64,000 nucleotides of DNA from Mucilaginibacter gossypiicola (GTDB taxonomy: Bacteria > Bacteroidota > Bacteroidia > Sphingobacteriales > Sphingobacteriaceae), in the NCBI RefSeq assembly GCF_900110105.1, contig NZ_FOCL01000005.1, positions 62,001 to 126,000 on the forward strand. Reading direction: 5' to 3'. Shown one piece after another: positions 17,027 to 24,827 of this stretch. Every line of letters begins with the position of its first letter. Position 1 is the first letter of the stretch. The translations under genes and the position numbers were made by a program. The notes below the pieces were generated by a model, which was given only the letters and a program-made list of their open reading frames with translations, was not told the DNA's origin and did no database searches.

Positions 17027-17763
17027 TGCATGCTGTGGTTTAAAATTTCGGCTACGTGAATTACTTTAACATCACTGTTTTGGCGGCGTAAAATGCCTTC
17101 GAGGTGCATCAGGCAAGAAAGATCGGCCGAGGTGATATATTGCGCACCATGCGATACGTGATCTGCCACACGGTCTTTACCCATCTTGGCCGATACAGCT
17201 TCTTCAACCACGCAAAATGTACCGCCGAAACCGCAGCAATCGTCCTGGCGGCTTAGTGGTACCAGTTCAAGCCCGTTTACCATATCAAGTAGTTGAGCCG
17301 GTTTGCTGAAGGGTTCGGCAACCAGCTCGCTCATCTGGGCTATGCGTAATCCGCGTAACCCATGGCAGCTCTGGTGTAACCCAACCCGGTAAGGGAAGCT
17401 GGCTGTCAATTGTTTTACCTTCAATATATCTACGAGAAACTCGGTAAGCTCATAAACTTTTTTGCGGATCTCGGTTGCCTTTTCCTCTTTTCCATCGGCA
17501 TGTAAATGCTCTTTGATGTGCAGGGTACAGCTTCCCGAGGGACAAACGATATAATCGTATCCCGAAAAATTATCGACAAATAAATTATTGCAACCGCCAG
17601 TTAAATGCTCATAGCCCGAATTGGCCATTGGCTGCCCGCAACAGGTTTGATTTTTAGGGTAGTGGACCTCACAGCCAAGTTTTTCCAGTAACTCCAGCGT
17701 GGCAATAGCCGCTTTGGGATAAAACTGGTCAACATAACAAGGAACAAACAAAGCAACTCTCAT
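17023..17763 (-). CDS. lutA: Lactate utilization protein LutA (CCG-domain)
   Basis: A 246-residue protein with two cysteine-rich CCG domains: CCGQPMANSGY (about 42) with its partner CPSGSCTLHI, and SCHGLRGLR with DDCCGFGGTFCV (about 175). These bind the noncubane [4Fe-4S] clusters typical of LutA/GlpC/HdrB subunits. It is the first gene of the lutABC operon. The usual LutP permease and LutR regulator are not in the window, so lactate uptake and control must come from elsewhere. Confidence 0.95.
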   Translation of the reverse strand: MRVALFVPCYVDQFYPKAAIATLELLEKLGCEVHYPKNQTCCGQPMANSGYEHLTGGCNNLFVDNFSGYDYIVCPSGSCTLHIKEHLHADGKEEKATEIRKKVYELTEFLVDILKVKQLTASFPYRVGLHQSCHGLRGLRIAQMSELVAEPFSKPAQLLDMVNGLELVPLSRQDDCCGFGGTFCVVEEAVSAKMGKDRVADHVSHGAQYITSADLSCLMHLEGILRRQNSDVKVIHVAEILNHSMQ

Positions 17764-18112
17764 CGTTTACACGTTTACTTTAAATTGGTTAAAGCAATAT
17801 TAGCGTTTATAATTTGCACAACTATCCCCTGGTATCCTGCCGGCAAATTAAACGGTTATATACTAACATCGAAAGTACAGCTAAGTGTGATACGAGTTTT
17901 CAATTTTATTTGCAAAATGTTGACGTTTATTTGCAGATTATCTGAACCCGGATTTGGGAGGATTTATTGGATTATAGGGATTTGCCTAATTAACACCACG
18001 TCATTGCGAGGTACGAAGCAATCGCGAACTATACAGGGCGGACCTGCTCATCGGGGATTGCTTCGTACCTCGCAATGACGTTTGGAAATTAAAAAGTAGG
18101 GTGCCGGGGCGC
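17764..18112. other. Intergenic region upstream of lutABC
   Basis: 349 bp holding the lut promoter region (just above 17763) and repeat copy 4 (17999-18080). A plus-strand reading frame through it is mostly repeat sequence and not believable as a gene. No regulator site is recognised. Confidence 0.6.
17999..18080. repeat. Palindromic repeat, TGCGAG family, copy 4
   Basis: An 82-bp near-perfect palindrome with CGTCATTGCGAGGTACGAAG termini, centre TACAGGGCGGACCTG. It lies upstream of lutA and close to the 3' end of the START-domain gene. Confidence 0.9.
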
Positions 18113-18757
18113 TTACTGCACATAAGCCAACTTCATATCCTTATAAGCAGGCTTCTGAAGTTGTTTTTTTAAACCTTTAAAACTTTCGGTTGGGCCTTGT
18201 GCTGCAAACATATTGATCAACCAGGCAGGTACCGAGCCTCCGGGATCAAGGTGCAGGGTATAAACAATGCTTACATGGCTGCTGTCAACAGGCGTAATCA
18301 CCCAGCGGCCAGTCGAATTTTCGACCCTTACGATGCCATCCTTTAAAGGTACCATGTTGGATATAACCGGAGCGTCGATGGTAACCACTTTGGTTTTGGG
18401 ATCTTGCGTAACTTTTAAATGTGCCACAAAATCGCGGTTATGTACCGGCCAGGGTATGTTTACTTCCGAATAATAATATATATCTGAAGGAGAAACTTCT
18501 TTGATTACGGTTGCCGACTTGGTATGATAAACCCATTCGGCGCAGGTTTTAATATCCATCAAAACGGCTACTAACTGTGCGGCTGTAGCGTTAAAAGTGC
18601 ATTCTACTTTAATGGCTTTGATCTTTGAATCGGGAATATGACGGGTATAAACCCTGATGCCTTCCTTGTCGGTACTTAATGACCATGGCTCTTCAGGTCC
18701 CGCTACGGCAAATTTTGCAACAAATAATAAAAATACGATAGATAATATCCTGCGCAT
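18113..18757 (-). CDS. Exported START-domain lipid-binding-like protein
   Basis: A 214-residue protein with a signal peptide (MRRILSIVFLLFVAKFAVAG). A START/SRPBCC fold follows (WSLSTDKEGIRVYTRHIPDSKIKAIKVECTFNATAAQLVAVLMDIKTCAEWVYHTKSATVIKEVS...), ending with amphipathic helix FAAQGPTESFKGLKKQLQ. START domains hold hydrophobic ligands such as lipids. In bacteria the ligand is usually unknown. It is a single-gene unit, exported to the periplasm. Confidence 0.85.
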   Translation of the reverse strand: MRRILSIVFLLFVAKFAVAGPEEPWSLSTDKEGIRVYTRHIPDSKIKAIKVECTFNATAAQLVAVLMDIKTCAEWVYHTKSATVIKEVSPSDIYYYSEVNIPWPVHNRDFVAHLKVTQDPKTKVVTIDAPVISNMVPLKDGIVRVENSTGRWVITPVDSSHVSIVYTLHLDPGGSVPAWLINMFAAQGPTESFKGLKKQLQKPAYKDMKLAYVQ

Positions 18758-18802
18758 GGTATCAGTGACTGTAAATAAGGTGTGACAAATTTATGTACAA
18801 AA

Positions 18803-18827
18803 ACAGGCCGGGGTTGCCCCGGCCTGT
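18803..18827 (-). terminator. Intrinsic terminator of the GH78 gene
   Basis: An 11-bp GC-rich stem, ACAGGCCGGGG (18803-18813) with CCCCGGCCTGT (18817-18827), and a 3-nt loop. On the minus strand it is followed by TTTTTG. It lies 67 bp below the rhamnosidase stop. Confidence 0.9.
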
Positions 18828-18893
18828 CAGTAAATGGTCATTTGATATGCGCAGATATTAAAATATGAAAATACTATGGCATTTGCGGCGATA

Positions 18894-21563
18894 TTATTTT
18901 ACCTCGAACACATAGCTGCCCGAATTTAGTTTGTACAACGCAGGGTTGTTGACTGCCTTGCCAGCAAGATAAACTTTACCTGCCGGGAAGCTAACGGTAG
19001 CAGTTGAGTTTGCAGGTACGGTTACTGTATAAGTTACACCGTTACCGGTGCGTTGCCACGATGAAACAATTTTACCGTAAGGCCCTTTGTGAGTAGCACT
19101 AAACGCATTTAAACCCGGTACGAAATGCGGTTGCAACAGTACGTTTTTAAAGCCAGGATGTTCAGGATCGGGATGGATACCTGCAATGCCTTTATACAGC
19201 CACGCACCAATTTCGCCAAACATGATATGGTTGAGGGAAATATCAGATTTTGCATCTATCTGCCAGTTTTCATATAAGGTGGTAGCGCCATTCACCATCC
19301 ACCAGCCCCACGATGGGAAGGTTTCCTGCGAGGCTATTTTGTAAGCTACATCCGGGTACCCGTTATCGCTTAGGGCGCTTAAGATGGCCTTGGCGCCCAA
19401 TATACCTACATCCAGATGGAAATTATCGGCTTCAACACGTTTGGCCAGGTTGGCTGCAACTTTACTTTTTATGTTTTCGGGCACAACACCCCAGTAAAGC
19501 GGTACGCTTAGTTCTGTTTGCAGGCCTTTGCCGTAAATGCCGGTTGTAGTATCTAAATATTTAGCATTAATGGCATTTTTGATTTTGTTGGCCAATGCCG
19601 AATATTTTGTATAGTCGGCCTGTTTACCTAATATTTTAGCTGCCTTTGCCAATATGCTGGCATCGGTATAGTAATAAACAGACGAGGTAAGTTCAACCGG
19701 TGAAACTGATTTTACAGGTACCCAATCGCCCAGGCCCCAGGTGGTAAGGCCGGTTGGGTAAAGCTCATCAATATGGTTTACATATTTTTCAATCGCATTA
19801 TAACTGTCGGCCAGTAGTTTGCTATCGCCATAAAACAAATAAATGTTATACGGAATAATGGCGATGGTACTGGTCCAGTCAGGGCCGTTACCCCATTCGT
19901 AGCCCCAGCCACCAGTCGGGATAATAGATGGCAGTACGCCGTTAGGCTGCTGCTCATCGCGATGATCGGCCAGCCATTTTTCGTACACAGTTATTCCATC
20001 GAAGTTATATAAGCCTGTTTCGCTGGCGATGTGGGCGTCGCCTGTCCAGCCGTTCTTTTCGCGTTGCGGACAGTCGGTAGGGTAGCCGAAAAGGTTGCTC
20101 AGGTAGCTGTTGTTGGTGGCAGCCCAGATTTGGTTAATGGTTTGGTTCGATGCTTTTACTGTACCAATAGGCTCCACATCGCTGTGCATAAAAAATGCCT
20201 TGATGTTTTCTTTGCCAATCTGAATTGGTTTGCTGCTGCTTACCTCTATATATTGAAACCCTTTGTAGTTAAAACGAGGAGAGAAAGTTTCCTCGCCTTT
20301 GCCTCCTAAAATAAAAATATCGGTCTGAAAAGGGTCTTTGTCATCGGTAGGGCGATAATGCAGATCGATGTTTGATTGATCAACGTGTCCGTTTTTGTTC
20401 AATCTTTCTGCATGTTTCAGGCGGATCACCGTACCTGAATCACCTTTAACCGTAATTTGGCTTACGCCCGAAATATTTCGGCCCATATCAAATACCCAAA
20501 CACCGCTATCAAGCTTGGTAACACTTTTGGTGCTGATGGTATCAACCGCGCGGATAGGTTGCATGGCCTGTGATACGATATTCATGGATGGTGCCGAGCG
20601 GTTAATAACCGGTTTCCATTTGCTGTCGTCAAAATTAGCGGTATTCCAACCCGGTTGTTCCAGCCTGCCGTCGTAATGTTCGGCAGTATAAATGCTGTTG
20701 AAAACGATAGGGCTGAGCGAAGTTTTCCAATCTGTACCAGACTTTATCGTTTCAACCGTACCATCGGTATAAGTGATCCGCAAATCCATGCAAAATGCCG
20801 GGCGACCGCGCCATGGCGCCTGGTGGAAGAACCATACAGCCGTACTCTGATGATTATACCAACCGTTGCCTAACAATACACCAACGGCATTTTTGCCGTT
20901 TTGCAACTGAGCGGTAACGTCATAAGAAACGTAAAGCGTACGCCTGTCGAACCGGGTATACATTGGATCAAGCCGATGATTCCCGATCTTTTTACCGTTA
21001 AGGTAGAGCTCATACAAACCCGCAACCGCGATATAAGCCCTTGCCGAGCGGATAGACTTAGCTACCTTAAATGTATTGCGGAAATAGGGCGCTGGGTTTA
21101 CTGCTATTCCTTTATTATCGCTGATCCATGAGCCTTCCCAGTTTTGCATCCCCATCATGCCGGTTTCAAAGCTGTTTATAGCTGACGGGGCAAGCTTTTT
21201 ACCTGCCTGATCCCAAAGCTGAACCTTCCAGTAATATTTAGTAAAAGGTTTTAGTTGCTGGCCACTATAAATAACAAGGTTATTTGATGAAGCAATTTTG
21301 GATGTAGCCCATGCGTTGCTTTTGCCTGCTGAAATGGCAGCCGAATCGGTGCCTACATAAAGCTGATAGGCACTCTGGGCTGCACCCTGAGCTTTATCAT
21401 TCATGAGCCAGGTTAAACGGGGATGCGCATTGTCGATACCTATCGGGTTTACAAGATATTCGGATTTAAGACCGGCAGCCCCCGGAGTTTGGGCTTGTGA
21501 TATCGAAAAAGAGCAGCATAATAAGGCAATGCTAAGCAATGGCTTACATAAAGGGTGTTTCAT
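18894..21563 (-). CDS. Secreted alpha-L-rhamnosidase (GH78)
   Basis: An 889-residue exported enzyme with a signal peptide (LLSIALLCCSFSISQAQ). The GH78 domain order is visible: fibronectin-like (~27-145), N-terminal carbohydrate-binding domain (~160-330, YIAVAGLYELYLNGKKIG), beta-sandwich (~340-450), (alpha/alpha)6 barrel (~460-790) with the signature YPTDCPQREKNGWTGDAHIASETGLYNFD, and a C-terminal beta domain (GPYGKIVSSWQR). The acidic residues of that signature belong to the active site. It removes terminal L-rhamnose from pectin side chains, glycosides or gellan-type polymers. No SusCD pair is next to it, so it is a stand-alone enzyme. Confidence 0.94.
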   Translation of the reverse strand: MKHPLCKPLLSIALLCCSFSISQAQTPGAAGLKSEYLVNPIGIDNAHPRLTWLMNDKAQGAAQSAYQLYVGTDSAAISAGKSNAWATSKIASSNNLVIYSGQQLKPFTKYYWKVQLWDQAGKKLAPSAINSFETGMMGMQNWEGSWISDNKGIAVNPAPYFRNTFKVAKSIRSARAYIAVAGLYELYLNGKKIGNHRLDPMYTRFDRRTLYVSYDVTAQLQNGKNAVGVLLGNGWYNHQSTAVWFFHQAPWRGRPAFCMDLRITYTDGTVETIKSGTDWKTSLSPIVFNSIYTAEHYDGRLEQPGWNTANFDDSKWKPVINRSAPSMNIVSQAMQPIRAVDTISTKSVTKLDSGVWVFDMGRNISGVSQITVKGDSGTVIRLKHAERLNKNGHVDQSNIDLHYRPTDDKDPFQTDIFILGGKGEETFSPRFNYKGFQYIEVSSSKPIQIGKENIKAFFMHSDVEPIGTVKASNQTINQIWAATNNSYLSNLFGYPTDCPQREKNGWTGDAHIASETGLYNFDGITVYEKWLADHRDEQQPNGVLPSIIPTGGWGYEWGNGPDWTSTIAIIPYNIYLFYGDSKLLADSYNAIEKYVNHIDELYPTGLTTWGLGDWVPVKSVSPVELTSSVYYYTDASILAKAAKILGKQADYTKYSALANKIKNAINAKYLDTTTGIYGKGLQTELSVPLYWGVVPENIKSKVAANLAKRVEADNFHLDVGILGAKAILSALSDNGYPDVAYKIASQETFPSWGWWMVNGATTLYENWQIDAKSDISLNHIMFGEIGAWLYKGIAGIHPDPEHPGFKNVLLQPHFVPGLNAFSATHKGPYGKIVSSWQRTGNGVTYTVTVPANSTATVSFPAGKVYLAGKAVNNPALYKLNSGSYVFEVK

Positions 21564-21800
21564 GTGGTTAAGATAGCGGTTTATACAATATTGGCCAAAG
21601 CCTATGATAAGTTGTCACAATTAACAATGTTAAACGGATGGATTGAGATTGCCATCCTGAACTGTCTGAACCGGGATACTGACCGTTGATTTTTTTGATT
21701 ACGTTGATTTCGCCTGTTTTTTGTCTGAACCCGAATTCATGGAATTAAGGAATTAACAGAATGCTGAGCAAATTCAATAAATTCATTTAATTTCTTCGCA

Positions 21801-21911
21801 CATTCAAGCGTCCACGCTTGAATGATTTAGGAAGAGAGCGTCCACGCTCCTGCAAAATAAGTGTGGACACTTACCATTTAGTTGGTTCAAGCGTGGGACG
21901 CTTGAACCAAC
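21801..21911. repeat. Palindromic element with CAAGCGT half-sites
   Basis: A perfect hairpin CATTCAAGCGT-CC-ACGCTTGAATG (21801-21824), then GAGCG-TCCA-CGCTC (21836-21849), GTGT-GG-ACAC (21861-21870), and a 14-bp arm hairpin GTTGGTTCAAGCGT-GGG-complement (21881-21911). The shared AAGCGT(G)GACGCTT theme suggests one decayed multi-hairpin repeat. Confidence 0.8.
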
Positions 21912-21951
21912 GTTGAGAAATTCACAAATCTTCACTTATAAAATTCACGCC

Positions 21952-22057
21952 GCCGCTCGGCTCCAGCCGAGTGGCAACTATCCTACGGCCTCTGGCCGAC
22001 GTATATAGAAGAGGCCAGAGGCCTGGAAATAATGACCACTCGGCTGGAGCCGAGCGG
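21952..22057. repeat. Nested inverted repeat with CTCGGCTCCAGCCGAG arms
   Basis: Outer 22-nt arms at 21952-21973 and 22036-22057 are perfect complements, and each arm is itself nearly palindromic. Inner arms GGCCTCTGGCC (21987-21997) and GGCCAGAGGCC (22013-22023) are likewise complementary. The whole can fold as a cruciform with side hairpins. Confidence 0.85.
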
Positions 22058-22105
22058 TAGCGATATTAAATAATACTCAACAATGCACATAAATTCACAA
22101 ATTTA

Positions 22106-22113
22106 TACCTTTG
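22106..22113 (+). promoter_or_regulatory. argH -7 box, TACCTTTG, only 4 bp from the ATG
   Basis: A perfect match to the Bacteroidota -7 consensus TAnnTTTG. It ends 4 bp before the argH start codon, so a start site 5-7 bp downstream would give a leaderless or nearly leaderless mRNA. No clear TTTG -33 element is seen. Confidence 0.5.
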
Positions 22114-22117
22114 CACC

Positions 22118-23452
22118 ATGAGCAAGCTATGGCAAAAAACTACCAACGTTAACGAACTGGTTGAAAACTTTACTGTTGGTCGCGACCGCGAATTTGATGA
22201 GCAAATGGCGGCGTTTGATGTTTTAGGATCGTTGGCCCACACCCGCATGCTGCAAAGCGTAGGGCTGATGGACGACACTGATCTGGGGCTTGTTCAGCGT
22301 GAGTTGAAACATATTTATGCCGATATCGCTAAAGGCGGTTTCAAAATTGATGAACATGTTGAAGACGTGCACTCGCAGGTTGAGTTGTTATTAACCCAAC
22401 GCATAGGTGATGCCGGCAAAAAGATCCACAGTGGCCGCTCCCGTAACGACCAGGTTTTGGTTGACCTGAAACTATTTTTCCGCAGCCAGTTACAGGAAGT
22501 TGTTGAAAGCACCGAGACCCTGTTTCGCCTGCTTATCGAATTGAGTGATAAACACAAAGATGTTTTATTGCCGGGTTATACACACCTACAAGTAGCCATG
22601 CCGTCATCATTCGGCCTGTGGTTTGGCGCTTATGCCGAAAGCCTGGTTGACGATCTTGAACTGGTTTTGGCTGCTTACCGTATTACCAATAAAAACCCGT
22701 TGGGTTCGGCTGCTGGTTATGGATCGTCGTTTCCGCTTAACCGTACCTTAACTACGCAGCTTTTAGGTTTCGATAACCTGAATTACAATGTTGTTTACGC
22801 ACAAATGGGCCGCGGTAAAACCGAGCGCATCATAGCGCAGGCTATATCAACCATTGCGGCTACACTGGCTAAAATGGCTATGGACCAAACCCTGTACCTG
22901 AGCCAGAATTTCTCGTTTGTGAGCTACCCGGATGCCCTGACTACCGGCAGCAGCATCATGCCGCATAAAAAGAACCCTGATGTTTGGGAAATTATGCGCG
23001 GCAAATGTAATCGTCTGCAAGCGCTGCCTACCGATGTGGCTATGATGACTACTAATCTGCCATCGGGGTACCATCGCGAACTACAGCTATTAAAAGAATT
23101 ATTGTTCCCTGCCTTTGCCGACCTGAAACACTGCCTGCAAATGGCAACTTTCATGCTGCAAAACATCACCGTAAAAACGGATATTTTGGATGACGCCAAA
23201 TACGCTTATCTGTTTAGTGTTGAGGAAGTGAACCGTTTAACATTGAGCGGTACGCCATTCCGTGATGCTTATAAGCAGGTTGGTTTGGCTATTGAAGCGG
23301 GTGATTTTAACCCCGATAAAACGGTAAATCATACCCATGAGGGTAGCATCGGCAATTTGGGTAACGAGCAGATCTCGGCCTCTTTCAATAAGCTGGTCAA
23401 TAATTTTGACTTCGGAAAAGTAGAACAGGCAATAAAAGGGTTGGTTGAATAG
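22118..23452 (+). CDS. argH: Argininosuccinate lyase
   Basis: A 444-residue cytoplasmic lyase of the fumarase/aspartase superfamily. It splits argininosuccinate into arginine and fumarate, the last step of arginine synthesis. Seen: HSGRSRNDQVLVDLKLFFR (substrate-binding SRNDQ), LLPGYTHLQVAMPSSFG (TH motif), and the signature GSSIMPHKKNPD with the catalytic serine at 278/279. Its length is near the usual ~460. The other arg genes are not adjacent. Start at 22118 matches the family and the nearby -7 box. ywbE follows after repeat copy 5. Confidence 0.95.
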   Translation: MSKLWQKTTNVNELVENFTVGRDREFDEQMAAFDVLGSLAHTRMLQSVGLMDDTDLGLVQRELKHIYADIAKGGFKIDEHVEDVHSQVELLLTQRIGDAGKKIHSGRSRNDQVLVDLKLFFRSQLQEVVESTETLFRLLIELSDKHKDVLLPGYTHLQVAMPSSFGLWFGAYAESLVDDLELVLAAYRITNKNPLGSAAGYGSSFPLNRTLTTQLLGFDNLNYNVVYAQMGRGKTERIIAQAISTIAATLAKMAMDQTLYLSQNFSFVSYPDALTTGSSIMPHKKNPDVWEIMRGKCNRLQALPTDVAMMTTNLPSGYHRELQLLKELLFPAFADLKHCLQMATFMLQNITVKTDILDDAKYAYLFSVEEVNRLTLSGTPFRDAYKQVGLAIEAGDFNPDKTVNHTHEGSIGNLGNEQISASFNKLVNNFDFGKVEQAIKGLVE

Positions 23453-23466
23453 TAAGGATAAAACTA

Positions 23467-23548
23467 CGTCATTTCGAGGAACGAAGCAATCGCGAACTAT
23501 ACAGAGCAGCTCAGCAAATCAGGGATTGCTTCGTACCTCGCAATGACG
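23467..23548. repeat. Palindromic repeat, TGCGAG family, copy 5
   Basis: An 82-bp near-perfect palindrome; the left arm has CATTTCGAG in place of CATTGCGAG. The centre is TACAGAGCAGCTCAG. It lies between argH and ywbE, both on the plus strand. Confidence 0.88.
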
Positions 23549-23594
23549 TATGGAAAAATCAGCGCAATCAACGTAATCAAACAAATCAACGGTC

Positions 23595-23801
23595 ATGAAC
23601 GGACAAAACAGAAGCGATATATACCCCGGCCTTGAGGTTGACATCATATTAAAAAAGGATCAGCGTACCGGTACGCTAACCCGCGGTTTTGTAAAACGCC
23701 TGCTCACCAGTGCAGCTTACCATTCGCGCGGAATAAAAGTGCAACTGGACGACGGGCAGGTAGGCCGTGTGGCCTGGATTGTTGAGGAAGACGATTTTTA
23801 G
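23595..23801 (+). CDS. ywbE: YwbE-family small protein (DUF2196)
   Basis: A 68-residue protein matching the YwbE/DUF2196 family along its whole length: RSDIYPGLEVDIILKKDQRTGTLTRGFVKRLLTSAAYHSRGIKVQLDDGQVGRVAWI. Members are small beta-rich basic proteins, possibly nucleic-acid binding, with no established function. It lies downstream of argH, separated by repeat copy 5. Confidence 0.85.
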   Translation: MNGQNRSDIYPGLEVDIILKKDQRTGTLTRGFVKRLLTSAAYHSRGIKVQLDDGQVGRVAWIVEEDDF

Positions 23802-23857
23802 TATCTTCATTTATTCTACATCAAACATTATCATATTTATGGTGTAGCTTAAATTGT

Positions 23858-24556
23858 ATGCCTCAAAAAACCAAAGCAAAAACCAAAGTCTTTTTTAGTC
23901 TTGATGCCCATCACCGCCTCCTGATCTCATTAGGAGCTGCAACAATAACTTTATTTTTCGCGTGGGCACATTTTTCGGCGCCAACAGTTGCTTTGGTAAC
24001 CTGGATAGCGTTCGGTTTATGCATCATTATTATGGATTGGATTATTATCCTTACGGCTAATCCCGCCGAGATCCGAAAAATTGCCAGCATCGAAGACTCG
24101 AGCCGTACCCTGATATTCTTGTTTGTGATCGTATCCTCAATGGCGAGCCTGCTGGCAATAGTGTTCTTGCTTATATCTACTAAAAATCAGTCGGACGAGG
24201 TAGTGACAGCCCGGGTTTTACTGGCTATGGGCTCGGTAATTATTTCCTGGTGGCTGGTGCATACCATTTTTACCTTGCGTTATGCGCACATGTATTACGC
24301 TACTGATCCTGATGATGATAAAAGAATAAAACCATTAGGTGGCCTTGACTTTCCGGGCGACTTAAAAGAGCCGGATTATCTTGATTTTGTTTATTTCTCA
24401 TTCGTTATCGGCATGACTTTCCAGGTATCCGATGTCGAGATCTCTGCCCGGTCTATCCGTCGCCTGGCCTGGTTGCACGGTTTAATTTCTTTTGCTTTTA
24501 ATACCGCTATTGTGGCGTTGAGTATTAATGTGATATCAGGTATGATATCTAAATGA
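23858..24556 (+). CDS. DUF1345 membrane protein
   Basis: A 232-residue inner-membrane protein with about five helices (near 28-48, 52-72, 88-110, 120-142 and 205-228). The conserved DUF1345 block EPDYLDFVYFSFVIGMTFQVSDVEISARSIRRLAWLHGLISFAFNTAIVALSINVISGM is present. The conserved aromatic and FSFxIGMTxQxSDV segments resemble the pore region of potassium channels, but the family has no proven transport activity. It follows ywbE by 56 bp, possibly in the same transcript. Confidence 0.88.
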   Translation: MPQKTKAKTKVFFSLDAHHRLLISLGAATITLFFAWAHFSAPTVALVTWIAFGLCIIIMDWIIILTANPAEIRKIASIEDSSRTLIFLFVIVSSMASLLAIVFLLISTKNQSDEVVTARVLLAMGSVIISWWLVHTIFTLRYAHMYYATDPDDDKRIKPLGGLDFPGDLKEPDYLDFVYFSFVIGMTFQVSDVEISARSIRRLAWLHGLISFAFNTAIVALSINVISGMISK

Positions 24557-24647
24557 GAAAAACGTTATCCCAAAGTTTTTGACAAAACTGGCCTGTGTCT
24601 GAGCCTTTGGAAGACTCGTGCGTAAAGGCCTACCCACCATGCGTTCG

Positions 24648-24696
24648 ACAAACTCAGCATGACGGCGTGGAGATGTCATTTCATCTTCAGAATTAG
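24648..24696. repeat. Half copy of the CAGCATGACG repeat
   Basis: The sequence CTCAGCATGACGGCGTGGAG (starting about 24652) and its continuation to GTCATTTCATCTTC closely match the complement of 52001-52040. It is one arm of the palindromic family seen complete at 52028-52127. Confidence 0.6.
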
Positions 24697-24827
24697 CTGG
24701 ATTTAAATACTCCGCATAACATCCCTCCGATTATTTGTGCATTGTAACATTTAACTATCTGCACCTGCTACGCCTTTCAAAGTAGTTAAATATTTTGTTA
24801 CTTGTAGTGCCTTTTATTTAAACAATT

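Larger units (their letters stand above)
21564..22117. other. 554-bp intergenic region rich in palindromes, upstream of argH
   Basis: It contains no credible gene. Between 21801 and 22057 lie two nested palindromic elements (listed separately), and the last 40 bp hold the argH promoter. The first 230 bp hold the GH78 promoter region and low-complexity sequence. Confidence 0.7.

Noticed and set aside
17785..18078. Plus-strand ORF of 97 codons upstream of lutABC
   Set aside because: Its second half is repeat copy 4; the same peptide-like tail (GLLRTSQ) appears in the frame over repeat copy 1, showing it is repeat translation.
18894..21563. Polysaccharide utilisation locus around the rhamnosidase
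   Set aside because: No SusC/SusD pair, sigma/anti-sigma or hybrid two-component gene is adjacent. The glycosidases in the window are scattered single-gene units.
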